NCBI GenBank assembly: GCA_028023455.1
Contig: JAQFVV010006246.1
Span: 795,501-859,500, forward strand
Source of the DNA: Epiperipatus broadwayi
Lineage: Eukaryota > Onychophora > Udeonychophora > Euonychophora > Peripatidae
Length of the DNA stretch: 64,000 nt
Direction: 5' to 3'
The notes beneath the pieces were generated by a model. That model worked only from the letters and a program-made list of their open reading frames with translations. It made no database searches and was not told the DNA's origin. Shown piece by piece: positions 10,781 through 21,760 of the stretch (position 1 is the stretch's first letter; each line of letters opens with the position of its first letter). Position numbers and translations under genes: made by a program.

Positions 10781-12454
10781 GTAAAGTCATTATTTTTATA
10801 GGAATATTAATAATAATAGAGAAAAAATATATACAGTATATAAAGTTTTGTAAAATAAAAGGTTTACAAATAGGATAAAAAGTTAAAGAAATTTATAATA
10901 GAGGAAGTTGTATTAAAGGAGTATATAAAAAGAGATCAAGGATTTTGACAAAGAGTCAGTTATAAATTTAAAAAGAAAGAAAAATGTTATTTAAAAGGGG
11001 ATTAAAATAAATAAGTAAATTATAAAAGAGAATAAAAAATGACAGAAATAGGAATAAAAATTATTAATAAATGCATAAGTATAGATATATAATAAAAAGT
11101 AAGGAAAGGATTTCAATTTGTAAGATTAAAAGTAAAATAAAAGGCGATAAAAATATATTAGAGAGAAATGTAAAAATGATAAATAGAAAGAAAAGGTAAA
11201 AAATAAAAGGAAAGTAAAAATCGTAAAGAAATAATAATGAAATAATAATTAGAAAATAAGGAAAGTAAAAATATAAGGTTAAAAATAAAATATGCTTATA
11301 AATAATAATGTAAAATATGTATTTTATAATGTATATAGAATAATGGTTATATGATTATATTTTTAAATGTTGCAGCTCTGATGGAGATTGCAGGACAGCC
11401 AAAACTGCTAGAAAATCAAAGGAATTATATAAAACAATTCTTTTAGTAACTGATTAAGAAAGTAAAAATATTTCTAGTAGTGATGAACAATCTTCAATTA
11501 TATTTGTAAAAGATTTACTACAAATAGAAATGTTCTATAAAGTCACCACAATTATTTTAGAGTTGAATAATTGTTAACTATCTGTAATTTGTTTAAAAAT
11601 TACATCTGCGTTTCATATGCAAAAAATATTTGTTAAAAGTATCTCAAATTCTCAAGATTTCCTGTTCATTTTATGTTTATTGCTAATTTCTGTGGTGCTT
11701 CTACCAATTTTTTTTTTTACTCATGATTTTTAATTGCTTAATAAAATTATCTAACTAGAAAATATCTGTGAATACTGAAATAAGTATTTTTATATAAAAG
11801 TAATTATATTTTTTGTTTTAAAAGCGATATTTTGTAAGAAAATAAAAGATATTATTATTCAAAACAGTTTTTTATTCAATATTATGAAATGTTAATTATA
11901 ATTTTATTGATTGCTCTAATGATTTCTAACTAAAATTATTTTTAAAAAAATATTGCTATTTTCTAAATTTCTATGCAACTTTTAGATTAAAAGCACTCTG
12001 TATTTTAACGTGATGCTTGATATTAATATTTTTTTTTCGTTTTTCTGTGTTGCTATTATATAAAATATATTATTAAAAGTTTAGATAATATTATGAAGAA
12101 TTTATATTTCTTTGTAATGGCAAAAGAATAATATATAAGATTTTATAGATAATAAGACATTCAGAACACATTTAAGAGATATTTACAACTTTTAATTCTT
12201 GCAGACAATTTACTTTTTAAAAATATTTTTCTTTTCACAAGTACATATAGTAGTAATTATTTATAATAAATTATTGCCTGACAATATTTATATTGTTGTA
12301 ATTTATATATATGTAATAATATTATAATTCAATGTCTGTATTTCTTTAAATTAATATATGTAATCTTATAATTGAATATTTATAAACAGAGTAATCAGAT
12401 ATATGTAAAGTATAACTTTAGAAATTTTATCCACTTAGGAGCACTTTTGACTAT

Positions 12455-13112
12455 TGCAATATCCAGTACTAGTCGGATATATATATGGTCGAGGTTTGAG
12501 TGAGATTTATCGCTCTCAACAGTGACAAGTAATTATATAATAAAACACACGAACATGGTAGTGGAGTTAATAGGTTTATATACATAAATACACATACAAG
12601 GATCAATATATAATACAATTATTACAAAGATAAACTGACTAATACATTATTATACAACTCTAGTCTTACAGGCCTGCAGGCTTACAATAAATAATAATAA
12701 AGTCTATACGACCTGTAATGGTCCCTAGGTCTACCTTAGTACATTCAGAGGTAGACCTCTCTGCGAGACAAGCTGAAAGTGAAGTAGTGTCTGTGCACTC
12801 AGGAAAACGCATCCATCCCTCAACTTCACCTAGCAAGTCTGACCTTGTTTGTTCCCACCATCCTGGATGTAACACTCTCTATTTCCATTGGTCATCCCAT
12901 GACATGAGGTACAAAGTGGTCAGTTTGGTTATCTCTGACCAACCTTAATCGTTATTGTGATGCTTTTAGCATACACGCACATACCTGAATATTTGTCATA
13001 GTTACATTATTATTGCGTGTATCTGTTAATAAGCATACACACACATACTTGTATTCATTTATAATAGTTACATTATTATTGCATGTATATGTGAATACAC
13101 ACACACATAGCA
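12455..13112 (-). repeat. Gypsy 3' LTR (658 bp)
   Basis: Starts TGCAATATCC and ends ATAGCA on the plus strand. By eye it differs from the other LTR at about 15-20 positions, roughly 2-3 percent, pointing to a fairly recent insertion. It lacks the 22-bp duplication present in the 5' LTR. The short frames at 12666-12948 inside it are not genes. Confidence 0.92.
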
Positions 13113-13165
13113 CGCCTCCCCCAAGTTCAGCGACATACTTTTTTTAAAAAAAGAGATTTTTTTTT

Positions 13166-14100
13166 TCATTTCTTCTTCTCTGAACTTAACACATAATCGT
13201 TCAGGCAGAGGGGAATTTTTGTTCTCCTCTTTGCGCGTGGGGGTGATTTAGTTTCACCATCTGTGACTATTTCATTTTCTTCACTATTTTGATTTTCTTC
13301 GTCAGCAGTAATGATTTCTGTTTCACTTTTAATTTCATAGTGAGTATCATTTTCTTTGTCATCATTACTTTTAAACAATTGCGAGTGCATTCTGTTATTG
13401 CACTCTTGTGCAATTGGTTAATGTGCTTACGTAATATTTTGCCATCTGCCATACGGACAGCAACCACTTGTTTACTTAAATGGCGTACAATGTATGCTTG
13501 AGTCCACGATTTATTTAAATTATTTTTCACCCAGACTCATTCATCAGGTGAAAATTTGTTGTTTACTGTAATCGGCATTTGATGCTCCTTTGATGGCATT
13601 ATTGCTGAGAGTTTTGTACATATCTTCCGGCCTAAATATTTTTCTGCAGGTGATCTGCCCGTTTTAGCTGTGGGTGTGGAATGCTGATATAGCAATGCCA
13701 TGAAAACTGCCTCTTGGAGTCTTCCTTTCCCAATTTATTCATGGATGACTTTAAGCTTTGTACTGCTTTCTCAGCCAGTCCATTTGATTGGGGTGGTAGG
13801 GGGGTAAGGATGTGTTTAATCCCCCATTCCTGCATAAATTTGGCAAATTTTTCAGACGTGAAACCGGTTCCATTATCGGATACGAGGGTTTCTGGTAGCC
13901 TGTGGTGTGAAAAAATTTCCATGAGCTTGTCCAGTATCTCATCCGAACTTGTGTTTTTCACTGTTTTATATTCTGACCATCCTGAGTAGGCATCGACCAC
14001 TACCAGAAATAATTGTCCATGGATTGGACCACAGTGGTCAATGTGAATTCTCTGCCAAGGTTTCTCTGCTTCTTTCCATGCTTCATATTTCACTGGGAGT
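13166..14100 (-). pseudogene. Gypsy integrase (broken)
   Basis: The minus-strand frame from 14093 carries the integrase catalytic core: HIDHCGP (first Asp), FLVVVDAYSGW, SDNGTGFTS (second Asp) and QSNGLAEKAVQ (Glu). The integrase inserts element cDNA into the genome. The spacing between the second Asp and the Glu is 34 residues, one fewer than the standard 35, because the usual PYHPQSNG block reads PLPPQSNG, which implies small compensating deletions. The frame ends at 13632. Two further frames (13530-13267 and 13390-13166) hold the C-terminal part (NLNKSWTQAYIVR, VVAVRMADGKILRKHINQLH and an acidic to basic tail). Upstream, the HHCC zinc-binding region (about 14300-14100) is interrupted by stops. 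Confidence 0.85.
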
Positions 14101-14516
14101 GCTTTTGCACATGACTGACAGCTAGAACATTTTTTATGAATGTTTCTATATCAGTGCTGATTCTCGGCCACCATACATAACTACGGGCTAACACTTTTGC
14201 CCTGACAACCTGGATGACCTTCATGTAATAAATTTAGTATGTGCGATCTGCCTATTTTTGGTATTAGGACCTGATCACCTTTAAGAATGCAACCTTTACA
14301 TATTGATAGTTTTTCGCGAGCTTTCCATAGCTCTATGTGCAAAAATGGAGGACGTTGTGCTGGCTAGCCTCTTCTAATTTTCTCCATCAGCCATTTGTAG
14401 CCAGTGTCTTCATTGGTCCATGCTGCTACTTTTCAGCTATTAAGAGTCTGGCTTTGAAGCGTGTCAATGTAATTGATTTCTATTTCGCTTGTAGTGTTCT
14501 CTGAGTTGTCAGGCAT

Positions 14517-15742
14517 TCAGGATAACGCGTCGGCGTGACCAATAGTTTTTCCCTTTTTATATTCCAGACTGTAATCATACCCAGAGAGTATGTTAATCAA
14601 TCTCAACATGCATGGGCTGAGGTGTTCCAGAGTTTGTTTGATGCCTAAAATTCCCAGAAGTGGTTTGTGGTCTGTCATGATTTTGAAATAACGACCGTAT
14701 AAATACTGGTGGAATTTACGAATTCCAAATACTATGGCTAGTGCTTCCTTGTCCAGCTGACTATAATTTTTTTCAGCTTTGGACAAAGTGCGCGATGCGT
14801 ATGCTATAGGACATTCCCCAGATTGAGCTGGGTGACATATTACTGCCCCCACTCCATATTCTGATGCATCAGTCATTAGTGTTATCTCAAGATCGCTATT
14901 ATAGTGTACCAGTAATTTGTTTGATACGAGTAAAGCTTTAGTATTTTGAAAAGCTCTTTCTTGTGTTGCTTCCCACTTCCATTTCTGATTCTTTTTCAGT
15001 AGCTCATATAATGGTTTGGCTATGTGAGCTTTGCCTTCTAGGAAGTTCTCAAAATAGTTTACCAAACCCAAAAAAGCCTGCAATTGTTTTACATTACTAG
15101 GCCTTCTAGCTTCTGACACTGCTTTGACCTTTTCGGGAGATGGCCTTGTCCCAGAGCTAGAGACTATGTGCCCTAAAAACTTTAATTCAGTGGCTTTCCA
15201 TATGCATTTTTGCATATTTAACTTCACTCCAAACTCTTCTAGCCTTTGACAGACAGTAGTTAGATGACTATGCAATTCATTTTCTGATCTTGCCATAATT
15301 AATATGTCATCAAAATAAGGGATAACGCCCTCGCATCCAGTAAGCAGAGTTTCAATTTTTGCTTGGAATATACTGGGAGCAGATGCTATGCCAAATGGGA
15401 GGTGTTTGCATTTAAATAGACCCACATGAGTAGTCAGTGTTAGAATTTCGGCAGCCTTATTGGTTACTGGAATTTGATGGAAGGCCGCATTTAAATCTAA
15501 TTTAGCAAAATATTTTGATTTTTGCAGTGATGCTAGGAGTTTGGGATGGGGTAGGCTGTTTTATTTAGAGATTTGTTGACAGTTATGCAATAATTGCCGC
15601 ACAAGCATATCTGTCTGTTAGGTTTGGTGATCACGACCAGCGGAGTCGCCCACTCTGTCTCCTCTGACGGTTCTAGAACACCGTTCTTCACTAGCTCATT
15701 TATTTCTTTCACTACTTTTTCTTTTTGTGCGAAAGGGACCTT
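14517..15742 (-). pseudogene. Gypsy reverse transcriptase and RNase H (frameshifted)
   Basis: RT motifs in order are EPSEETEWATPLVVI (near 15680), then a one-base frameshift near 15555 in the YPIP-LLASL region, KYFAKLDLNAAFHQIP (motif A), LPFGIASAPSIFQ (motif B), YFDDILI (catalytic pair, motif C), FLGHIVSS and QAFLGLVNYF. RNase H follows with DASEYGVGAVI, SRTLSKAEKNYSQLDKEALA and TDHKPLLGI. The frame closes at 14517 in GHADALS, where relatives continue with Arg. The codon is TGA, one C-to-T change from CGA. The first part is joined in frame to the gag-protease frame except for another TGA at 15743-15745. Confidence 0.88.
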
Positions 15743-17038
15743 TCAAGGTCTGCAAATTATTGGCACAGCCTCTGGTGACATTTTCAGTGACACAGGTTTA
15801 GTTTTAATCATTCCTGGTTTGCCATTAAAAAATTTAGGGAAACGATGTTTTATGTCTTTTTCACTGTCAATTTTTTTGACCAATGAGATTTCAATTCCGA
15901 GTTCTGTAAACCAGTCACGACCAATGAGAGGGTTTATGGTGGTGTGTACAATATATAGTGGCAAGATTGAAATGTTGCCTTTATTACTAGTAATTTGAGC
16001 TTGGACTACACCTTTAATTTTTATTTCTTTACCATTTACGTCCAGTGCTCTAAGCTTAGTATAGCTAAGCCTAGGGGGCTCTCTTATTTCCACCCTGATT
16101 GAATTCCAGTCAGCTACGGATATTAAAGAAATGCCACTACCGCTGTCTATTTCCATTGACAGGGGTTTTCCATAAACTTTCACAGTAGTCATAAATTTCT
16201 GTGCTTGATTTATAACGTTATTTATAACAATATTACATTTAGTTTTATTAATACTTTGTATATTATTTCCGTTAACTTGGTCAACTGTTCTATTTCCACA
16301 CATTCTCGCCATGTGACCTATTTTTTTACACAGTCTACATCGATCGTGTTTGAAATAGCAATCTTTAGATATATGACCTAGCTTTCTGCAGCAATAACAC
16401 TTTGTTCGACTTTTATTTGTCTGTTTAATAATTTTGTTATTGGAAGACCCTTTGTTGAGTTTTTCAACACCAAATATTCCTGTTTGATCGCTTTCAATGC
16501 CTTTTTTCACAGCAAATTCTTTTGCTTGCTCTACTACTATTTCGTGAGCGAAACTGCGTTTGATAGCTTCACGATAATTTATGTCTTCATCAGCCAGTAA
16601 CTGCTACCTCAAACTGTCACTATTCATTCCATATAGGAATTGTTCCAGTAGTGCTTCTTCTAAATATGAATCATAACAGCAGTTTTTTGCGAGTTCGCGT
16701 AGGGCTGAGTCGTAATCCTGCATATTTTCATTTCTGCCTTGATGGCAATTTCGAAAATGAAGTCTGGCGATGTGCCTGGACGGGTGAGGATTAAAATAAT
16801 TTGACAAACGATCTTTTAACTCATTGTAGGTTAATTTTTCAGGAGTGTTGGGTTCTGCTAATCTGTTAGCTATTTGTATGACCCCTTTTCCTGCAAAACA
16901 TAATAATGTCACTGTTTTATACGCATCTTCCTCTACTCTGTTAATGAAACAGTAATTTTCAATCTGTTGAACATACAGGGGCCACTCATTTGCCTCTCTG
17001 ATGTCAAACTCAGAAATTGTCGATTGCATTTTAAGCAA
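15743..17038 (-). pseudogene. Gypsy gag and protease (one internal stop)
   Basis: The frame opens at 17038 and encodes the Gag capsid-like region (NEWPLYVQQIENYCF, CFAGKGVIQIANRL, LTYNELKDRLSNYF, ALLEQFLYGM). It meets TAG at 16606-16604 and continues in the same frame with two CX2CX4HX4C zinc knuckles (CYCCRKLGHISKDC and CRLCKKIGHMARMC, about 16390-16310), then an aspartic protease with DSGSGISLI (about 16150) and the downstream NPLIGRDWF. It ends at TGA at 15743-15745 just before KVPF. Gag packages the RNA and the protease matures the polyprotein. Both stops are explained by single C-to-T changes. Confidence 0.9.
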
Positions 17039-17157
17039 TTTATATAACTAACTTGTTTATTACCGTAGGTTAGTTCGCTACTTCAATAATTCTGCCTGAC
17101 TTATTTGGTTGTCAGCAGACTGCTAGGGTTCAAATTGAACTGTCACGACTGTACCAG

Positions 17158-17837
17158 CGCAATATCCAGTACTAGTCAGATATATATATGGTCGAGGTTC
17201 GAGTGAGATTTATCGCACTCAACAGCGACAAGTAATTATATAATATAACACACGAACACGGTAGTGGAGTTAATAGGTTTATATACATAAATACACATAC
17301 AAGGATCAATATATAATACAATTATTACAAAGATAAACTGACTAATACATTATTATACAACTCTAGTCTTACAGGCCTGCAGGCTTACAATAAATAATAA
17401 TAAAGTCTATACGACCTGTAATGGTCCCTAGGTCTACCTTAGTACGTTCAGAGGTAGACCTCTCCATGAGACAAGCTGAAAGTGAAGTAGTGTCTGTGCA
17501 CTCAGGAAAACGCATCCATCCCTCAACTTCACCTAGCAAGTCTGACTTTGTTTGTTCCCGCCGTCCTGGATGTAACACTCTCTATTTCCATTGGTCATCC
17601 CATGACACAAGGTACAAAGTGGTCAGTTTGGTTATCTCTGACCAACCTTAATTGTTATTGTGATGCTTTTAGCATACACGCACAATGCTTTTAGCATACA
17701 CGCACATACCTGAATATTTGTCATAGTTACATTATTATTGCGTGTATCTGTTAATAAGCATACACACACATACTTGTATTCATTTATAATAGTTACATCA
17801 TTATTGCATGTATATGTGAATACACACACACATAGCA
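17158..17837 (-). repeat. Gypsy 5' LTR (680 bp)
   Basis: Aligned with the 3' LTR it is 22 bp longer, entirely because a unit containing atgcttttagcatacacg is present twice at 17670-17705. The first base is C here and T in the other LTR. Confidence 0.92.
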
Positions 17838-17949
17838 ACTATCCTTATAGTAGTTGACAAAGACTACAAGGATAGTCAAAAGCACTCCTAAGTGGATAAA
17901 ATTTTTAAAGTACGTACCTACATGTTTATATTTAATTAAAATGGTTTTG

Positions 17950-19100
17950 ACTTAAATATTGTTATTCAAAACGTATGGATTCTTTCTCATAACTGTAATA
18001 TATTCCCCACATGTATTTATGGTCATCTGAAGGACTCCAAGCACCAATCTTATATGAATATAAGAATTACATGAAGTGAATATATTACCAACAAGAACAC
18101 TATCTTACGTAACATGAGTGGGGTTTTGACCATTGGCTAGCTCAGTCTCATGATCGGGTGGTGTCACAGCCGGGAGTAGTTATGAATGGGTTTAAGAGTT
18201 CTTTTTTTTAAACACACATAAAAAAATAAATAAATGGATCTGCAAATAAATATCACAATAAGATTTGTTTTGAGTTTCATTATCAAATCAGTTTTTTTTT
18301 ATTAAAGACTTATAAAGATCACAGTTATTCTTTGATCTTTTAGATAAAAAATAAATAAATAAATAATTCAACACTCTACTTTTCTTTCTATATTTAATAT
18401 GATAAAAAATGTAATTACTACTCTGTCATTTTGATATGCACACATACACCATTGATTTATCACACATAATCAAGTAGTGAGGGCCGATACTAAGGAAAAT
18501 TTATTTCATGTGACCTCTGACAATAATTATGTTATTTATGTCTGCAATTAAATAAAACTTTAAGAAAATGTCATTAAATTAACTTAGATTGTCACCTTCA
18601 CTTATTATAAACGGTAAAAATTTCTTTTTTATAAAGGAAAAGAAAAATCAGTACTTAAAGCTCTTTACCTGAATTTTCCCCGGGGGAATTAGTGGAAGCA
18701 GATTTATTTATTTTAAAGAATTCCATTCATCACAGGTAATAACAGGTAATTCAATGTGAAGGTTCCTGATCTTCATGTGTATTGGTTAACGATGTTCAGC
18801 TTGGTTCCACATTGGGAATTATGTTTTATTCCAAGGCATTTTGATATTATTGGACTAGGTGCTACAGTTGGTTGGAATTAGGAAGTTTCAATCCAATGTG
18901 GTATGTTCTTACCCCATTTCTTTTGGATCCGCCATTATGTAAGAAAAATATTAAAACTTTTAATATTATGGATTTACAGTTTTACTGTTCATCGCTGTAA
19001 CTCTGCAGGGCCAAGACAAAATGCATTGTGGGTGACTCTCTTTTATAGCCCCCTCCATTTGTTCTAGAAGTTTCTTTTTGATTTCACGTCCTGTTTCCAA
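17950..19100 (-). repeat. Old LTR-like fragment related to the 38.6/44.9-kb LTRs
   Basis: A block near 18015-18075 (ttatggtcatctgaaggact, then ccaagcaccaatctta and taagaattac) matches the LTR at 38740-38790 and 45050-45105 at reduced identity, and a following ggctagctc segment also matches. On the minus strand there is a TATA box in GGGGGCTATAAAAGAGAG at 19041-19047. No coding region accompanies it, so it may be a diverged solo LTR. The limits are approximate. Confidence 0.45.
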
Positions 19101-19531
19101 TGCTGATTAACCAGATCTGGTTGATCTGTGAAAACTTTTATCATAGCTTTAAAATGAAATCTCATTTCTGTGGGAAACTTCTAGTTTTTTAAACGTGAAA
19201 CAAAAATCTCGTTTCTCTCTTTTCAACTACTTAATCCATTCATACACACATTTTTTTGCACATATATATCATTTCAAAATGACAGAGTCCCTCCCCCACG
19301 TTTGTGTAGTTATAACCATCACCATGTAACAAAAATTAAATATTATATATCTACATCTACCTATATGTTTAAATACTGATTAGTAATATTATTTGTGTTT
19401 GGGTTCGAATATATTCTGTCACCATATATATATATATATGTGTGTTTTGTTTATTTAAGATTTTTATTGAATTAGCACAGCTGACATAAAAATGTTTAGC
19501 TTTGCTTAGATTACTATTCAATTATTATTAG

Positions 19532-19694
19532 GTGTATGATGGACCAGATGAAAATAACCCTCTTCTTCTTAAGCATTGTGGAAATGCCTTGCCAAGTTCA
19601 CCATCTATAAAATCAACGAACAATCAGCTTTTTATCCGCATGAAATCTGATGGTAATAATAGTGGAAATGGATTTCTAGCAAGCTTTAAGACAG
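19532..19694 (+). CDS. CUB-domain exon, second part of the same CUB domain
   Basis: This exon continues the frame of 4193-4374 and completes a CUB domain of about 115 residues, the normal family size. It reads VYDGPDENNPLLLKHCG (fourth cysteine), SIKSTNNQLFIRMKSDG and NGFLASFKT, all standard CUB landmarks (the YDG loop, the L.I.F/M..D strand, the GF.A.F terminal strand). The acceptor is attattattag ending at 19531. It ends in phase 1 at 19694 with donor gttggt, weaker than the gtaagt of the first exon. The next recognised exon, 30 kb on, starts in phase 1 with the CGG that opens another CUB domain, so CUB repeats are in tandem as in cubilin-like proteins. Confidence 0.92.
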
Positions 19695-21344
19695 GTTGGT
19701 TTTTTAAAATTTTAATAGTTTTTTTATTAATTGAACATAATTAAGTAATATCGAAATTTTTTAAAATAATACTGTATAATATCTTACACATAAAATCTGT
19801 ATTTTCTTTGTTATCTAGTTGGTAAATGTATGAATGTTTGTCTGATGTCACATGTTAAATTTACAACCCCTACATTTATGCAAAGAATTTAATTCTGCCA
19901 GTAGAAAAAAAAACAGTGTGAATGTTTTCAACTATAGATATATAGTATATATTTTGTGGAAAAGATTTTCAGACAGTTGCAGAAACAATCACAAATGCTG
20001 AGATGAATGACATACTTAGCAATAGTTAATAGAAACATATTTACATTAAACAATAAGGATTGCCAATTCATATGGCTGAAGATCTATCAGTCCCATATAG
20101 CTTTTTGATTTGGATAGCTGGGTTTGAAGACATGTAGGTGTCTGAAAATTTCAGATTTTCCACTCAATATATAACTTTTAGTTAAATGCTGGCATTGGGT
20201 TGGTATTTTTAGATCTAGTGTCTGAATCTACCCTGACACCTCTCTCAGGAGTGCCAAAGCATGAAACCATGGTCAGGGGTTGGGGGGGAAAGGTTCCTGA
20301 CAGAGATATTTTAAAAGCTTTCTCTGGCTAAGCATTTATCACAAAGATTGTTGAGGAATTGGCAGTCCTCATTGTTTATAACTTACAAGCTTAAGAGAAT
20401 AGGGTTATGTGATCTATGACTCTTATTTTGAATATTTACATTAAATCTTAAAAAAATGTTGAAGTAACCAACTGAAAAAAAAACTATGGGCCTTTATAAG
20501 GCTGGGTATATATGGTTTTTATTATAATATTATTCTCTCAAATAATAGACAATTAACAGAATAAGTAAAAAAACACGTTAAACTTCACAAGTAATGAATT
20601 TAATATTATTGGAAAGATTTTTTCCAAAAGATTTCCTTTACTTGTTATAAAAATAATAGTGCCATTGAAATATTTTTATCCTCTACCTATCAGAAAAATT
20701 GGTTGAAGCAGATGATTATAGATGTTTTTAATTTACTGGATACAAAAAGGGTATGAACCAGAAGTCATCATATTTATCAAATTACACTTACAAATTATTA
20801 ATTTGTCATTTTTAAATTTATTTTTCAAATTTCATCATATTATATTAAGTATTTATTTGTTTTATATTAATAAATTTATTATCTTAATATGTCATGCTCA
20901 AACTGTTTAAACAATAAAAAAATCAGATAATGAGCTAAAATGAAATAGATAAATCCCAACAACAAATATTTTTTTGATCAGCCTGAAGAATTAAATGATA
21001 GATTTACACAATTAGCATGATAATGATAAATATAAATGTTAATACCACTATAGATCAATTTAACTAAAATAATAAACTGTGCTTGATATAAGTTAGAAAG
21101 AAATTATTAAAAAAAAACACAATTATACACTTTATGAAAGCACTTGGGAAAATGGCACTATGAAACAGTGTTATATTACATTATCCAATACTTACTTTAT
21201 GAAATCAGTCTTAAATATTTTGAAATATAAAAGCTGTTATATGCGTCTCTATTAATATACATGTTAATTATATTATTGAAATAATTTAATATATCAATCA
21301 TACAGTTCTTCTTTCCAAAATAGTTTATAAATAAAAAATCCAAT

Positions 21345-21760
21345 GTTTCGACTATTTTATATAGTCTTTTTCAAGGCACACTAAAATTTAAAAAATATAT
21401 ATAATAATAAACATCACATATTCCAAAAACAAAAAAAAAATATCAAATTACAAATTATAAAATATATATGCAATCAAAAATTCACCTTATCTCACTCCCC
21501 TTTCCTATTACAAACAAACACAACTTAATCACAATAATTTCCTTTAAAAAAATCTATATATATATATATCTTTTAAAACATTCAATTAATAACTTATTAT
21601 TTTCTCTTTTTCCATTAACATCCTATTTAATTCTGGTTTTATTTTATTAATGTACCTACCTTTTTTTATCATTCTTTCATTGTATGACTTAATACATTCC
21701 AAAGACTTTATTTCAAAATCCCCATACTTAAAAATTCTGCTGTTCACAATTCACATGAAT
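21345..21760 (-). mobile_element. PLE 3' fragment: endonuclease tail and degenerate hammerhead
   Basis: The minus-strand frame 21738-21586 reads FKYGDFEIKSLECIKSYNER and ends INKIKPELNRMLMEKEKI. This is the C-terminal end of a Penelope-type GIY-YIG endonuclease (the stretch with RE/KEA..I....P.LN). A stop lies just upstream. About 200 bp downstream (21380-21340, minus) a hairpin of six pairs (GACTAT/ATAGTC) sits between CTTGAAA and GAAAC, the layout of a hammerhead with a decayed CUGAUGA box. Most of the element is missing. Confidence 0.6.

Larger units (their letters stand above)
8530..11415. mobile_element. Two 5'-truncated Penelope-like elements, head to head
   Basis: About 1.4 kb on the left (8530-9945) is the reverse complement of 10005-11415, around a central spacer of about 60 bp near 9977. 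Both arms contain the same order: end of the reverse transcriptase, then a GIY-YIG endonuclease, then a non-coding tail with a hammerhead-like core at the outer edge. The 5' ends face each other. Inverted, 5'-truncated partial copies are a known habit of Penelope-like elements. The arms have diverged by substitutions and small indels, so this is an old pair. Confidence 0.8.
12455..17837 (-). mobile_element. Ty3/Gypsy LTR retrotransposon, defective
   Basis: This is a full-length minus-strand element of 5383 bp bounded by LTRs (TGCAATATCC to CACATAGCA on the plus strand) and by a 5-bp target duplication ACTAT (12450-12454 and 17838-17842). The 3' LTR is preceded on the minus strand by a purine tract (cttgggggaggcg, near 13113-13125). 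A candidate tRNA primer site starting TGGTACAGTCGTGAC lies one base inside the 5' LTR (17156 downward). Internal order is gag, protease, RT, RNase H, integrase, which is the Ty3/Gypsy order. Protein motifs resemble the group often annotated as K02A2.6-like. Several stops and frameshifts disable it. Confidence 0.93.
12333..18000. repeat. Palindromic foldback element split by the Gypsy insertion
   Basis: The sequence left of the Gypsy element (ttttatccacttaggagcac, then ttttgactat) is repeated as reverse complement to its right at 17871-17902. Rejoining the two sides gives an almost perfect hairpin of about 40-bp arms with a short loop (agttgacaaag). Outside these arms the left flank (12333-12425) matches the left flank of the palindrome at 27976-28354, so both belong to one family with the core CACTTAGGAGCRCTTT. 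The outer limits of this copy are uncertain. Confidence 0.65.
4375..19531 (+). other. Giant intron (about 15.2 kb) splitting one CUB domain
   Basis: The donor is gtaagt at 4375 and the acceptor is attattattag ending at 19531. The intron is a nest of transposable elements, listed separately: a hammerhead inverted repeat, an RTE LINE, a PLE dimer, a Gypsy element inside a foldback element, and an LTR-like piece. I see nothing recognisable at 4400-5850, 6480-6780, 11420-12330 or 19060-19500 beyond AT-rich sequence and an (AT)n tract near 19420. Confidence 0.8.

Noticed and set aside
12666-12948. Frames of 69 and 76 codons, repeated at 17369-17651
   Set aside because: They lie wholly inside the two Gypsy LTRs and differ by the same substitutions as the rest of the LTR, so they are non-coding.
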